Source: Tritrichomonas musculus (lineage: Eukaryota > Parabasalia > Tritrichomonadida > Tritrichomonadidae). Taken from it: DNA of 64,000 bases. Position 1 is the stretch's first letter, and each line of letters opens with the position of its first letter. Made by a program: the position numbers and the translations under genes. This document shows, one piece after another, positions 32,072 to 42,530 of the stretch. The notes under the pieces were generated by a model. That model did no database searches. It had not been told where the DNA came from and saw only the letters and a list, made by a program, of their open reading frames with translations. Location of the stretch: contig JAPFFF010000001.1 in assembly GCA_039105265.1 (NCBI GenBank), forward strand, positions 10,602,001-10,666,000, in the 5' to 3' direction.

Positions 32072-33442
32072 TTCACATTTTTTTCAAAATTTTACTCAGA
32101 AATAAAAAAAATCATATGAAATTAACGTTTATTATTGAAAGCTTATAAACGTTTATATTTTTTTAAATTTTTCATACGTTAATTTGAATAACATGATAAC
32201 TTTTTTAATTATTAATTAAAAAGTATACGGTCAAAAACAACTTCTATATAATTTGTATTTTTCGATGTGTTCTATAAGTTTGATTGATATTTGGTCAACA
32301 ATTATTTTTGAGAAGAATTAAATTGAATTGAAATTTTCTGAAAATAGCTCAAATCAAATTCAAACAAAAGAATTAGCCACAGATTTTTAATCAAATTAAT
32401 ATTTTTCGTGTATTCATATATTAATATTCTTTAAATTACTATCTAATAGCATTTGTTTGTATTGTTATGTGTTATTTTATGTTATTTTTGATTTGTAAAT
32501 AACAGTTACGAATCGTAACTAATCATTAGTTATAGGCGAAAAATCATTCAGCATGTTATTATTGATCTAATCGGCAAAGTGGATGAGAACACCAACTTTT
32601 TTAAATTTTTAATAATTATATTTATTATTGGTATTTGGTCAAAAAAGAAAGGAAATTATTTATAATTTTTATTTTACAGTGTATAATTTATAATATAAAG
32701 TATAATTTTTCAAAAACACTATTTGAAATTCAAAAATTAGACCATACCTTCAAATAGTCATAATATAATTTCATGTTCAAAGTGTTAGAGTATTTTTGAA
32801 AGTGGATATTGAGTATTACTTTAAAAACTTGAATAAAATTTATATTTCTTGATTTATGATTAGCAATCATTCATTACCTTATTACATAGTATAGAAAAAA
32901 GCTTTCTTTACCTAAATTTATGAAAAAAAGCCAACCTATAAAATATATCAATATGTTAATTTACAATATTTTTAAAAATATTTATAGTTGCTGTATTTTT
33001 ATAATAATAAGAATGCTGCTTTATAAACCTTTAAAAAAAAAAGAATTAAATTTTGTAAAAATCCAAATAAAAAAAATTATTTCAAAAATAGTGATTAGTA
33101 TTCAAAATAACTATGAATAATCATTCAAAAGATGAATTAATTTCTAACCATCTAAATTGATAATAACTGCTCATTACTCATAAAGTTCTCTCAAATTTCT
33201 GGGGGTAAATGAATTATTTTTATTCATTATCAAAATATTTATAACATATCTAATCACAGTAAAATTTGTGAGCCATTTTTAGAATATTAAAAGGATAATT
33301 GGAATAGAAAATATTTCTAAAATAGTTGATTTTTTTCTCTAAAAAAAATAATTGTAATTCTGAGAAATTTTATCGGGAAAAGTAGATATTCACCCAAGTT
33401 GATAAAATTTTTTCTTTTTCTTTTTTTTTTTTTTGAAAAGTT
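32072..33442. other. Divergent intergenic region, AT-rich; no gene seen
   Basis: About 1.4 kb between the kinase and the initiator-binding gene. It has TAACGTTTA-type strings at 32123 and near 32147 (likely part of the kinase promoter) and a short palindrome AGTTACGAATCGTAACT near 32505. No element ends or RNA genes were found. Confidence 0.55.
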
Positions 33443-33452
33443 AAAACGTTAT
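33443..33452 (+). promoter_or_regulatory. AAAACGTTAT promoter motif of the initiator-binding-domain gene
   Basis: AAAACGTTATTCTAAT precedes the ATG at 33473; the 10-base core ends 20 bases before it. The enolase-like gene has AAAACGTTATACTAAT at exactly the same spacing. Confidence 0.55.
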
Positions 33453-33472
33453 TCTAATAAACATATTTTAGA

Positions 33473-34441
33473 ATGAGCTTTCCTCATGCTCTCTCATCCA
33501 CTCCAGCAGACTCAAAAGAAAACATTCCCCAATTCTGGTGGAACCTTTCTGATGTTGACAAATATAGGTACAATTGCCTCAAAATAAATATTGCTTCGAA
33601 ATCAATCAAAAGCCAAAGGAACAAAAGAGTTGAAACTTTCTCCGAAATTTTGAACGAGATCAAAGCATTTGTTGTCCAAGGAAGCGATTCAAACAACGTC
33701 ATACGCGGGCTTGTTTGTGGAATTTGTTGGCTTCCTGAAGGGATTGCTATTAATACTCATCAGCTGCGCTTTCTCATTTCAAAATGCAAATCATCAATAA
33801 ATGGTTCACTTCAGAGAATGGGATTTTCTTCTAGTCTTGGCCGTACTGAAACAGCAACTGCGTTATCTAACGCATGCCCAATATTTAAAGATAATACTAA
33901 TGCTCTTCGTAAATGGACGATTCGAAAGAGGGATAATAAATCATTATCATCTTTTCCATCATCAGCAATTCCAGCACCATTTCAAAAGATGAATAGCAGC
34001 AATTCGTTTAATAATACCCAAGGAAATAGCACAGTCTTCTCAATTCCACTAACTGGAATTGCAAAAGTTCCAAAAAGCACATATAATTCATTTTTACAGA
34101 CTCAAAAAGATTCAGATACGATCACACCTGAATCGCCACCGTCTTCTATAAATACTTCTCCAGCTGCGAGTTCGGCAGGTCTCCAATGCAAAGTATACAC
34201 ATTGCCTAATATTTCTACACAAAAAACTTATGAAGATATGTTTACATCTTATATTGATGTTAACTTCACAATTCCACCTTTGGATGTTCCTGCATCAAAT
34301 ATTGATGACAAATTCATTGAAAGTTTTCGTGAAACAGAAGAAGCCAAAATTGAAGTCGAAAATAATTCAAGCTACAACCAAATTCCATCATTTATAAATG
34401 ATGACTTTGGACTAATGTTTAATGATGGTAGAATTTTTTAA
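33473..34441 (+). CDS. Initiator-binding-domain protein (IBP39-like transcription factor)
   Basis: 322 residues. The N-terminal 155 match the trichomonad initiator-binding domain: QFWWNLSDVDKYRYNCLKIN, then VIRGLVCGICWLPEGIAI, NTHQLRFLISKCKSSINGSL with QRMGF, and NALRKWTIRKRD. In IBP39 this domain is a winged-helix-like module that reads the TCA-pyrimidine initiator at transcription start sites; its C-terminal domain binds RNA polymerase II. Here the rest (about 165-322) is Ser/Thr/Pro-rich with FTIPPLDVPASN and an acidic end, and shows no clear match to the IBP39 C-domain. So it is probably a paralogue with a core-promoter or gene-specific role. Domain assignment rests on pattern memory but several blocks agree. 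Confidence 0.88.
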   Translation: MSFPHALSSTPADSKENIPQFWWNLSDVDKYRYNCLKINIASKSIKSQRNKRVETFSEILNEIKAFVVQGSDSNNVIRGLVCGICWLPEGIAINTHQLRFLISKCKSSINGSLQRMGFSSSLGRTETATALSNACPIFKDNTNALRKWTIRKRDNKSLSSFPSSAIPAPFQKMNSSNSFNNTQGNSTVFSIPLTGIAKVPKSTYNSFLQTQKDSDTITPESPPSSINTSPAASSAGLQCKVYTLPNISTQKTYEDMFTSYIDVNFTIPPLDVPASNIDDKFIESFRETEEAKIEVENNSSYNQIPSFINDDFGLMFNDGRIF

Positions 34442-34622
34442 ATAGAGTGTAATATAGAAACTTTTTATTTCTTTTTTAAGTTTCACTTAAAAATATTATA
34501 ATAAATGTTGATGTTTCATTTCAATACTTCTTTCCTCTTTAAATTTATACCAGCATATATTTGAAAGAAATTGTAAAAAAATGGATGCATTTTTCTAGAT
34601 ATCACCTCATTAATATAAGTTC

Positions 34623-34638
34623 GTTAACGTACGTTAAC
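34623..34638. repeat. 16-bp perfect palindrome GTTAACGTACGTTAAC
   Basis: A perfect palindrome 180 bases after the initiator-binding gene and 4 bases before the TA-flanked element. It contains two AACGT half-sites facing each other, which could bind a dimer or simply be chance. Confidence 0.5.
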
Positions 34639-34641
34639 TAA

Positions 34642-35761
34642 TACTGATTGTCTAAAAATAAGTTACCCAAAATTTTTAAAATTTTCGAAAATAACGTTTT
34701 CTAGTAGTTTTTTTTTTTAACAAATAAACTTTTCTTTTTTCTTCAAGAATTTAAATATTTTATATAATTGAATTAAAATTACTTTAAAAATGGACAAAAA
34801 AAATAAAAAATAAAAACAGAAATATTTTTTCACTTTCCAAATTTATCACATATATAATATTGTTTATTTTTATTTTTTTGGCTAAATATATGATTTGATT
34901 TTATTCTATTTAAATGGAGATAAATTTAGATATTTTATAAAATATTTTTATACAATTATTTCAATTCTATTTCAAATTAAATCTAATTTTGAATCCATGT
35001 ATCCGAAATTTGTCAACTTTTTGATAATATAATTTTACATTCGAATTTTTTTTATCATTCTATTATATAGTACACATATATTTTGTTTCAATTACAGACA
35101 TTTGTTTTTTATTATTTTAAATTTTCTTCACAAATATATAAAAAACAACTTTTTAAGAGATTATGTTTTCAAAATAAAAATTTTAAACATCCATTTGATG
35201 ATTTAGAGAGACAAAAGACTTTTTTAGGAGCAATACGACCATTGCATTTTTTAACGATATGTACAAATTCGATATTTGCCAGCTCGACAATAATTTCCAC
35301 TACCATATTGTAATTTTCATTGAATTAGATTCTCTCTCAGATTATTCCACTGTACCATATTTTTTGGTGCAAATCTTAGTAGTTTTATCTCAGCCATCCA
35401 TTTTTCTATTGCCCTCTATCAATACATACATATCATTTTCATACATTTCACGACTCCTTCTACTAGATTATTAATTCAAGTCATAAACAAAAAAATGGCC
35501 GCATAAAAGAGATTATTGCACAATTTCTGTCAACACATGAGCGTTAGAATAGCCAAGTCCAATAATGGGTAATGTTTTTTTTGACCATTCAAAAGTGAAT
35601 AAAAGTTAAACTTTTTGATAATATGTTATAACTTTTTGAATTTTTTTTGAGCGTTTGGGTAAACTATTTTTGTTCTTGGACTATGTTTTTTTGGGGTCAC
35701 AGGTTCGATTCCCATCTTCTAGTCAAAAATTATTGGGTAACTTTTTTCTGGACAATCAGTA
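34642..35761. mobile_element. TA-flanked inverted-repeat element, 1.1 kb, with tRNA-like B-box near one end
   Basis: TA at 34642-34643 is followed by CTGATTGTC, then TAAAAATAAGTTACCCAA. The other end reads TTGGGTAACTTTTTTCTGGA, then CAATCAG, ending at 35759 before TA. The ends match over about 30 of 36 positions. A TA duplication suggests a Tc1/mariner-like non-autonomous copy (1,116 bp). At 35702-35713 is GGTTCGATTCCC, a typical internal RNA polymerase III B-box (tRNA T-arm), but no A-box or cloverleaf was found. No intact transposase is present. Confidence 0.72.
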
Positions 35762-37500
35762 AACAAAAAAAGCATTGAATAAATGCCAAAGCAATGAATA
35801 GATAATTAATGATTCTGCAATTAACTTGACATGAATTCGTATCTTCAGCTGTAGCGATCTATATAATATTAAATTAATGATTTCATATTTTATCATTTAC
35901 CGATTTGGTTGACTGATTTATCAAATTTCATTGTAGAGCAATTAGCATAATTTTGATAAATTTATTTTAGAAATACAACATATTTTGAAAAAAAATTGTT
36001 TTTTTTTTATAATAGATTTATAACTATTTATTTCAAATGTAATTTGTTAATAGTATTGTTCATGCTCTTAGAAAGTTCTTAAATAGTTTTTTCATGAAAA
36101 TGAAATTTTTTTTGAAAACATTATATATTTTTATTTTTATAGAAATTACTATAAGAGTCACTCAAATACAGAACATATTGCCAAATTTTGTCGTTAAAAT
36201 ATGAATTATACTTATATAAATTTGCTTATTATTTTTGGGTAAAATTAGAAAGTTAGTCTGTCTTTAATTCAATAAAAGGTGAATGGTATCCATTTCCCGT
36301 TCTTTCAATTTTTCTTTTTCTTTTTCTTTTTTCAGATCCGAAAGTAAAAATGTGAAGAACCTTTTTTGGATGACACTATTCTGAGTTTAATAGCATTAAA
36401 TGACTTTGAATAAAAAAATGCATAAAATGATTTATGAATTAAATGGTGTTTTTGGGCTAAAATATTATCAAATATATGGAATATTTAATGGCAAAAAGAA
36501 TTTTCAAAAACATTTCAGTAAATATAAATTGTAAGGTAATAATCAAATAAATTCTATAAAAGGTGTAAAATGAAACAAATAAAAAGTTATTTTTTGGTTG
36601 AATGATTCAAAATTATCAATTTTGTATCAAGAAAGCGTCAGTATAATCACTTATATAAGTAATTATTTATTTTATTATTATTATTGCTCAAAAGAATATT
36701 TTCTGGCAACATCGATAAAACTTTTATTTTTTGTTTTCAATTTAAAGCATTTTTTTCTTGTGCGATAAGTTTTCTTTAAACATTATAATCGGAAATTTAC
36801 AATAGGATTAAATTTGTACTGAATTTAAAGAATACAATAATAATGATTTCATTTGTCAATCGTGCTTGAATGTTTGTAGATTGATGATAACATAATTAGT
36901 ATGATTCACTTTATTAGCGAAAATGAAATATGTTGAGATCATTTTATAAAAAACAAAAAAATATCAGATTATAGAATGAAGTATTTTAAAATAATTAATT
37001 TTGGAAAGATTTCCATTCCAAAATAGTTCTTTTCAAGATTTGCAATAAGGAAATGCTATTCGTTTGAAATGCAATTAAAAATGTGCTAACTCATGATATA
37101 AATTATTGAAAGCTCTATTTTTTTGAGAAATTCTTATCAAAACATTGAAACAAAACTTTAAAATTTCTATTACATGTTTTCAAATCTAATCATAGTAATC
37201 ATTCTTTTTATAATTCATTTTATAATTAAGATTCTATTTTATAGTATGTATAAACTTTTTTGAATTAAACCTCTTGATATTTCAGTCACTGTTCGTCTAA
37301 TTCTCAATTTTCAATTTATTCAAAATACCGATCAAGCATTAGAAAATACACTTTTGATAATATGTTTTTATTGGTAAATTTCCATTTTATTTTGGGTGAA
37401 ATTTATATTTTAAAAATAACTTTACGCTGAAAAAGTGATGTGATATGATATAAAAAAGTCATTACGATCAAGAATAGCCACTTCACTTTTTTTTGATTTC
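35762..37500. other. Long intergenic stretch; no gene seen
   Basis: 1.74 kb of AT-rich sequence. There are polypyrimidine tracts (near 36310) and no coding frame longer than chance. It ends with the promoter of the BAR-like gene: TCACTT at 37483-37488 is a good initiator match, 12 bases before the ATG. Confidence 0.6.
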
Positions 37501-38208
37501 ATGAAAGCTTTCTTAGCAAAAACCCAAGAAAAAATCCAAGCTGCTAACAACAAAATTGCTGCTCAAGTTACTGGTGTAAAACTTGAAGAAGAACCAGAAT
37601 ATACTGAAACTAGCAAGCATCTTGATGAAGTTCATGAAAAATTCACAAAAATGAACGAATCAGTTAACCAAGTCAGCAACATCTTCAAGGAGAATTCAAA
37701 AGTTTTCTCAAAGTTGCCAGAAGTTTTGAATTCAACTGTTGCTGAAGAAAACAAAGTTGACTATTCAAAGGTTACAGCTGCATGTGAAAAGGTTCACTCT
37801 CAATTATTCAAGAGCCAAGTTTCTGAACCATTAAAGTTAGCTCTTGAACAAACAAGGCACTTGAAGGAACTTAGAGAAAAGCGTGTCTCTGCAAGAATCA
37901 ACTATGAAAATGCCAACAAAATCCATAATGAACGCAAGGCAAAGGGAAAGGACACACCAGAACAATTAGAAAAGGCAGAGAAAGAAGTCAATGACAAGAA
38001 GACCAAATATGAAGAATTAAACAAGGAATTCCTTGAAGGTGCTAAACAAGTTTACGAAAACAGAAATGAGACCGTTAAGAAGGTCTTTGCTGCTTTGACA
38101 TACTACTACACAAGTGTCAACAAGCTCATCAATGAAGAATTAACATCAACATGCTCTACCTACAGCATCACTGTTAATGATAGTGACTACACTCCAATCA
38201 CTGAGTAA
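37501..38208 (+). CDS. BAR-domain-like protein
   Basis: 235 residues, almost all helical. The start is MKAFLAKTQEKIQAANNKI, with long amphipathic helices after it: HLDEVHEKFTKMNESVNQVS, QTRHLKELREKRVSARINYE, and PEQLEKAEKEVNDKKTKYEE. The end helix has FAALTYYYTSVNKLINEE. The R-x-x-Y-E block, the K-rich middle and the final long helix fit a BAR (amphiphysin-type) dimer that bends membranes in endocytosis. The use of frequent, GC-richer codons and a strong TCACTT initiator suggest high expression. There is no SH3 domain. A second BAR-like gene lies 1.9 kb downstream on the other strand. Confidence 0.82.
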   Translation: MKAFLAKTQEKIQAANNKIAAQVTGVKLEEEPEYTETSKHLDEVHEKFTKMNESVNQVSNIFKENSKVFSKLPEVLNSTVAEENKVDYSKVTAACEKVHSQLFKSQVSEPLKLALEQTRHLKELREKRVSARINYENANKIHNERKAKGKDTPEQLEKAEKEVNDKKTKYEELNKEFLEGAKQVYENRNETVKKVFAALTYYYTSVNKLINEELTSTCSTYSITVNDSDYTPITE

Positions 38209-38718
38209 ACAGGTTAAGTTTTTGAATTTAAATTCTTTTTATTATATTTTATGCTTTAGATGATACAATTGGCATTAATGGTAAATGATTGATTGAATTC
38301 TTCCAAATATGAAATTTGCAGATTCATGAAATAGAGATCAACAACTCTTGAATCATTTTCGAATTATTTTCTTCAGTTTGATTAATAGAAGACCGCTGTT
38401 TTGAATCAGCAAATATTCCAATTAAACAAAAACTTTTTGAAATATTTATGTGATTTCATTTGTGCAATTATTTGGTAGTATTCTCAGAAAAAATTAAATA
38501 ACTTTTTAATTTATTTTGGTTTCAAAAAGGCTTACCCCTTTTTACTGGTATTAAAAATCTATAAAACTATAAAAAGGAATCAACATCTAAAAGAATGGTT
38601 TTATATTCGATAGCTTAATTGTTTAAAAAATCTTTTTCAAGTCTCATATTCATACTGCCGTTTACTTTTATATAGGCTTGAGGCGGCCAATTAATCAATT
38701 AAAAAGTTATAAAAAAAT
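38209..38718. other. Intergenic between BAR-like and RbBP5-like genes
   Basis: 510 bases, AT-rich. A slightly more GC stretch at 38655-38690 (ATAGGCTTGAGGCGGCC) lies close to the next start codon. No gene was seen. Confidence 0.55.
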
Positions 38719-39927
38719 ATGGAAAAAGAAATTGATGTTTTTATGAATCAATTTGATGAGAAGCCGGATCCAGAAATTTGCTTTCAATTTATCGAAGAGG
38801 TGGAGTATCGTGAAACAATTTCTACTTTTTGCTTGAGCCACCATGGATTCATTATTGGAATTGGTTTTAGCTCTGGTGTTTTTTTTTCCTGTGATTCCAG
38901 AAACTTCTGTAATAAGCATGAGTATACTGTTCATGAGGGAGAAGTTACAGCACTATCATTTTCGCGTGATACTTTACATATTGCTTCTGGTGACAGAACT
39001 GGCAAAATAATGATTCATAATGTTGTTACAAGAGAGCTTAAATATAACTTTTTATTTCCATCGCCAATAAATAGTATTGTTTGCAGTGATTATGAACCAA
39101 ATATTTATCTCTTTCTTCTCTCGGACTGTTCTCTTTTTATTCTAGACTTATCTGTTGGCGAATATAAAAAATTAAATAACAAATTTTCATCAATTATTTG
39201 GGGAAGCAACTCACTAAGTTTTTATGGTTCCTATTCTAAGGACGTTTTTTCTTGTCAACTTGATGAAGATAAAACCAAAGTGTCGATTTCTGGACAAATT
39301 GATTTTCCAGAGAAAACAAAAGATATTATTTCAATGTCTATCTCGAATGACAAAACCCTTTTAGCATTTATTGATTCACGTGGAAATGCACCAATTTATT
39401 CCATTGATTTTGGAACTGTTCTCGGTACTTATAAAGATCCAATTAATCACTCGAAATACTCTTATTCTGCTTTCAGTAATGATAAGAATTACACTTTTAT
39501 GGTTACCAAAACAACTTCACCGATGACATTTGCTGCTTATTCTAACGGTGATGTATTTAGTATAACGCCAGTTTATTCATTTAAAGGTCTCAAAGAGCAG
39601 GTGAGAGGTATTATCCCTCACCCAATCTATCCTATTATTTTTGTGAGATTTAAATATCAAATCTATACTTGGACATATTACTCAACAATGCCTTTATATA
39701 ATTCAGTCCCCGAAAAAGATTTAATGAGATACAACCAAGATTACTGCGAGCATGAAAGCGAATTCGATTCATCTGATGATGATGATAATATTGTAAAATA
39801 TGAGCCTTTGATTTTAAAAGGTAAAAAATCAAATGATATTATTAGCATTTTTCCAGATGATGTTAATTTCCCCAATCAAATCTATTTTATACCATATCAA
39901 CGTAAAGAAGTTGCAAGCAATATATAA
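38719..39927 (+). CDS. RBBP5: RbBP5/Swd1-like WD40 subunit of a COMPASS-type H3K4 methyltransferase
   Basis: 402 residues. The beta-propeller blades include VHEGEVTALSFSRDTLHIAS with GDRTGKIMIHNV, then YNFLFPSPINSIVCSDYEPN (compare the FRFPSPI block of RbBP5), and GIIPHPIYPIIFVRFKYQIY. After the propeller comes the acidic hinge YNQDYCEHESEFDSSDDDDN, closely resembling the ERESEFD-(I/E)-EDED segment that in RbBP5 binds Ash2L and activates the SET subunit. Role: nuclear scaffold for histone H3 lysine-4 methylation. The propeller is divergent and shorter than in animals, and the long C-terminal tail is absent. Identification rests chiefly on the hinge and the FPSPI block. Confidence 0.82.
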   Translation: MEKEIDVFMNQFDEKPDPEICFQFIEEVEYRETISTFCLSHHGFIIGIGFSSGVFFSCDSRNFCNKHEYTVHEGEVTALSFSRDTLHIASGDRTGKIMIHNVVTRELKYNFLFPSPINSIVCSDYEPNIYLFLLSDCSLFILDLSVGEYKKLNNKFSSIIWGSNSLSFYGSYSKDVFSCQLDEDKTKVSISGQIDFPEKTKDIISMSISNDKTLLAFIDSRGNAPIYSIDFGTVLGTYKDPINHSKYSYSAFSNDKNYTFMVTKTTSPMTFAAYSNGDVFSITPVYSFKGLKEQVRGIIPHPIYPIIFVRFKYQIYTWTYYSTMPLYNSVPEKDLMRYNQDYCEHESEFDSSDDDDNIVKYEPLILKGKKSNDIISIFPDDVNFPNQIYFIPYQRKEVASNI

Positions 39928-40132
39928 ATATTTCCATGTGATTTTATTCAAATCATAAATGTAAATCATTTCGCATTTAATAAACCTGTATGAATATAGA
40001 ATTTTTTAATATTTTGATTTTTGATTCAAAAAATTCTATAAACTCAAGCGGTTAATGCCGATATTTCAATATTGAAATGAAAAAAATTAAAGAAAATCAA
40101 TATTTGTGTAAATTTAGTGATGAAAAAATGAC

Positions 40133-40882
40133 TTACTCGACAGGCTCGCTGCGTAATGTCTGAACTTTAGTTTGGAGAACTTCAATTGAAGGATCAGTGT
40201 ATGTTGGAATAGTAATTGCAAGTTCTTTGATTTTATCACCAATTGGAGCCATTCCATCAGAAGCTTCTTTACGAGCAGTAGCATATTGGCTGAGTGCTGA
40301 AAGTATTGTTTGGAAAAGTTGTTTCTTATATTCTTTAGATTCGGTAACTAAGAGTGCGTCTCTTTCTTCAGAAGCTGTTGCATCAGCTTGCTTTTGTTTA
40401 ACTGAACGATCATATTCGTCTTGTGCTTTTGTGAATTCAGGTGATGATGGATTCTTTAATCTAAGCATCTCGACCTTCTTTTCTGCCTTTTCTGCGGCAC
40501 CTGCGCTTTTCTTAGCACGATCTTTCTTGCTGCTTGCATCCTTTCTCTTTGCTCTGATATCATCGTTTAATGTCTTTAGTTTGACCAAATCTGTACGAAT
40601 CTTTGGTAATGCTTCGGTTGCTTTTTTGGCTTCTTCATCAAGAGACTTTAAATTTTCGCTAATATGGCCAAGAATATCGCTGATACTTTCGTTTGTTTGT
40701 TTGCGAGAGAATTCACTGTAACAGTTGCCTTGAGATTGATCAAAATGGCTTTGTTTCTTAACAATCTCTTTTAAGCAATTTTCGAGGGATAAATCAACAT
40801 GATGATATTCTGGGAACGAACGAAGTTTATCGGCAAAGCCGCCAACGCCATCTGAATTCTTTCCAAAGAGGTTTTTAAACAT
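40133..40882 (-). CDS. BAR-domain-like protein 2
   Basis: 249 residues, helical throughout: DLSLENCLKEIVKKQSHFDQ, LGHISENLKSLDEEAKKATE, and a Lys/Ala-rich middle helix (KKDRAKKSAGAAEKAEKKVE). The end segment has LLVTESKEYKKQLFQTILSA, then LSQYATARKEASDG. Length and helix layout match BAR proteins and the neighbour at 37501-38208, to which it is only distantly similar in sequence. A TCACATT initiator lies on the minus strand at 40891-40897, nine bases before the ATG. Expected role: membrane curvature in endocytosis or phagocytosis. Confidence 0.78.
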   Translation of the reverse strand: MFKNLFGKNSDGVGGFADKLRSFPEYHHVDLSLENCLKEIVKKQSHFDQSQGNCYSEFSRKQTNESISDILGHISENLKSLDEEAKKATEALPKIRTDLVKLKTLNDDIRAKRKDASSKKDRAKKSAGAAEKAEKKVEMLRLKNPSSPEFTKAQDEYDRSVKQKQADATASEERDALLVTESKEYKKQLFQTILSALSQYATARKEASDGMAPIGDKIKELAITIPTYTDPSIEVLQTKVQTLRSEPVE

Positions 40883-41559
40883 CTTATACCAATGTGAAAA
40901 TTGACTAGTTATTGAACAATAGAAACTGTGAACGATAGAAAATTGATCGTATCACTATAACAAACCGTCTCAAAATTTACTATCAAAATAATATATTTGA
41001 TTAATTTATTATTAAACAAAGAAATTATAAAAAATCAATTTATTTTTTTAACTCTAAAAAAATTATTTTTAGGATTTTCAAAAAAAAAAAGAAATTAGCA
41101 TAGGTAGCTTATATAATGTTTTATTTTTAATTCCTCATTATATTTGATGTAATAATTTTAATTCTCAAAAATATTTCAGCTTTTTAGTATATTTTTCAAG
41201 ATACATTAAAATTGATATTATAGAATAAAATTTTATATTCTTTCAAAAACTATTTATATTGAAAAAAGAAAATTAAAAAAATGTAATTTATTTCTAGTAT
41301 TAGTTAGTTTTTAATTTATATAATTATATTTATTATTTAAAATATATTTTATTATGTTATTTATAATTATTAATCTAAAAAAATAATGTTTTTTCAAGAT
41401 AATATAATACATATTATATTACCATATGACCAATTCTTTATTCAATTAAATAATTAATTGAATGATTTATAAAAATTAAATAAGTCCAAATTTCATTTTT
41501 AATTTATAAATCATAAATCATTCAATTAATTATGGATATTATTATATTTAAATTTAAAT
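40883..41559. other. Intergenic, very AT-rich; no gene seen
   Basis: About 680 bases between the BAR-like gene promoter and the hAT-like element. An AT-rich inverted pair around ATAAATCATAAATCATTCAA is present near 41420-41530; nothing else was seen. Confidence 0.55.
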
Positions 41560-42318
41560 ATAGTATACAGGGATGGAAATCGAGTACGAGTAAAGAAAGG
41601 CTACTCGAAAATTTTTCTTACTCGAGTAAGCCTCGTACTCTATATTACTCGAGTAAACTCGAGTAAAAAAACCGTTTTTAAATTTATTTTTACTCGTCTT
41701 TACTCATGCTATTCAATTATAACTTATTTACTCGAGTTTACTCGTAATCACTGGTTCGACTCCCATTTTTTTTTTTTTTTTTTTTTAATAAAAATAGTTT
41801 TTAGAATACATTTCAAAAGCTTTTTTATTTATTTACTATACAAATGATAAATACTAAAAAAAAATAAGATTTTAATTACTTATTGATGGTATTCTTAATT
41901 ACAATAAATTTAATTCCAAATTGAATTAAAGCAATCTTTTTACAAACTTTACTTTGGTTTATTAAATTTATGAATAAAATGATTGTATATGACACAAAAT
42001 TTCATTAAAACATATATATTTACATTTGAACATAAATTATTTTGATTTATTTAAATAACCAAAAGTAGATAAGAAATAAAAATATTTTAAATAAGATAAA
42101 TAAGCTTTTTATTTTATACAAAAATACTTTATTATTAAATAATCAATTTTACTCAGAGTAATTGACAGAAAATACTCGAAAATGATGAAATGTGAATTAA
42201 AAAATTTCACTCTCGAGTAGACGGTTTACTCGAACATTTTCCCGAGTAAATTTCGAGTAGAAACCGTTTATTTACCCGAGTTTACTCGAGTTACTCTTTT
42301 ACCATCCCTGATAGTATA
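41560..42318. mobile_element. hAT-like non-autonomous element with ACTCGAGT subterminal repeats
   Basis: The 8-bp duplication ATAGTATA is at 41560-41567 and 42311-42318. The ends are CAGGGATGG and CCATCCCTG. Both subterminal 150-200 bases are packed with GAGTA/TACTC units, often as the palindrome ACTCGAGT(AA); the core is AT-rich and non-coding. CAGGG ends, an 8-bp duplication and clustered subterminal motifs (transposase binding sites in Ac-type elements) define a hAT MITE of 743 bp. A GGTTCGACTCCC B-box-like string followed by a long T run lies at 41753-41786. Confidence 0.9.
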
Positions 42319-42356
42319 TGTATTTATTATCGTTTAAATGGTAAAAATGATGAATA

Positions 42357-42391
<35 letters not shown>

Positions 42392-42530
42392 GATTTAGAT
42401 TTTAGCGTTTTCTACTTATAATAAAAAAATTAAAAAAGCAAAAATAAAAAAATCTGATTCATAAATTCATGATTCCAAATAAAAGGGGATAAGTATAATT
42501 ATTATAGTATAATATTAATAACTTTAGATC

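Noticed and set aside
35083-35474. Two overlapping frames of 76 and 71 codons
   Set aside because: AT-rich, no domain, no initiator, and inside the TA-flanked element; at best remnants of decayed coding sequence.
35695-35722. tRNA gene suggested by GGTTCGATTCCC
   Set aside because: No A-box, anticodon arm or acceptor stem could be paired around it; it is at most a tRNA-derived fragment.
40197-40721. 174-codon plus-strand frame
   Set aside because: Antisense shadow of the BAR-like gene; its composition (Ser/Ala/Phe-rich) is that of a reversed helical gene.
41745-41790. Pol III gene suggested by GGTTCGACTCCC followed by a T run
   Set aside because: It lies inside a hAT-like MITE and the upstream sequence has no A-box or cloverleaf.
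42360-42392. Long T run as a telomere or assembly gap
   Set aside because: It is a single homopolymer in an AT-rich region with unique sequence on both sides.
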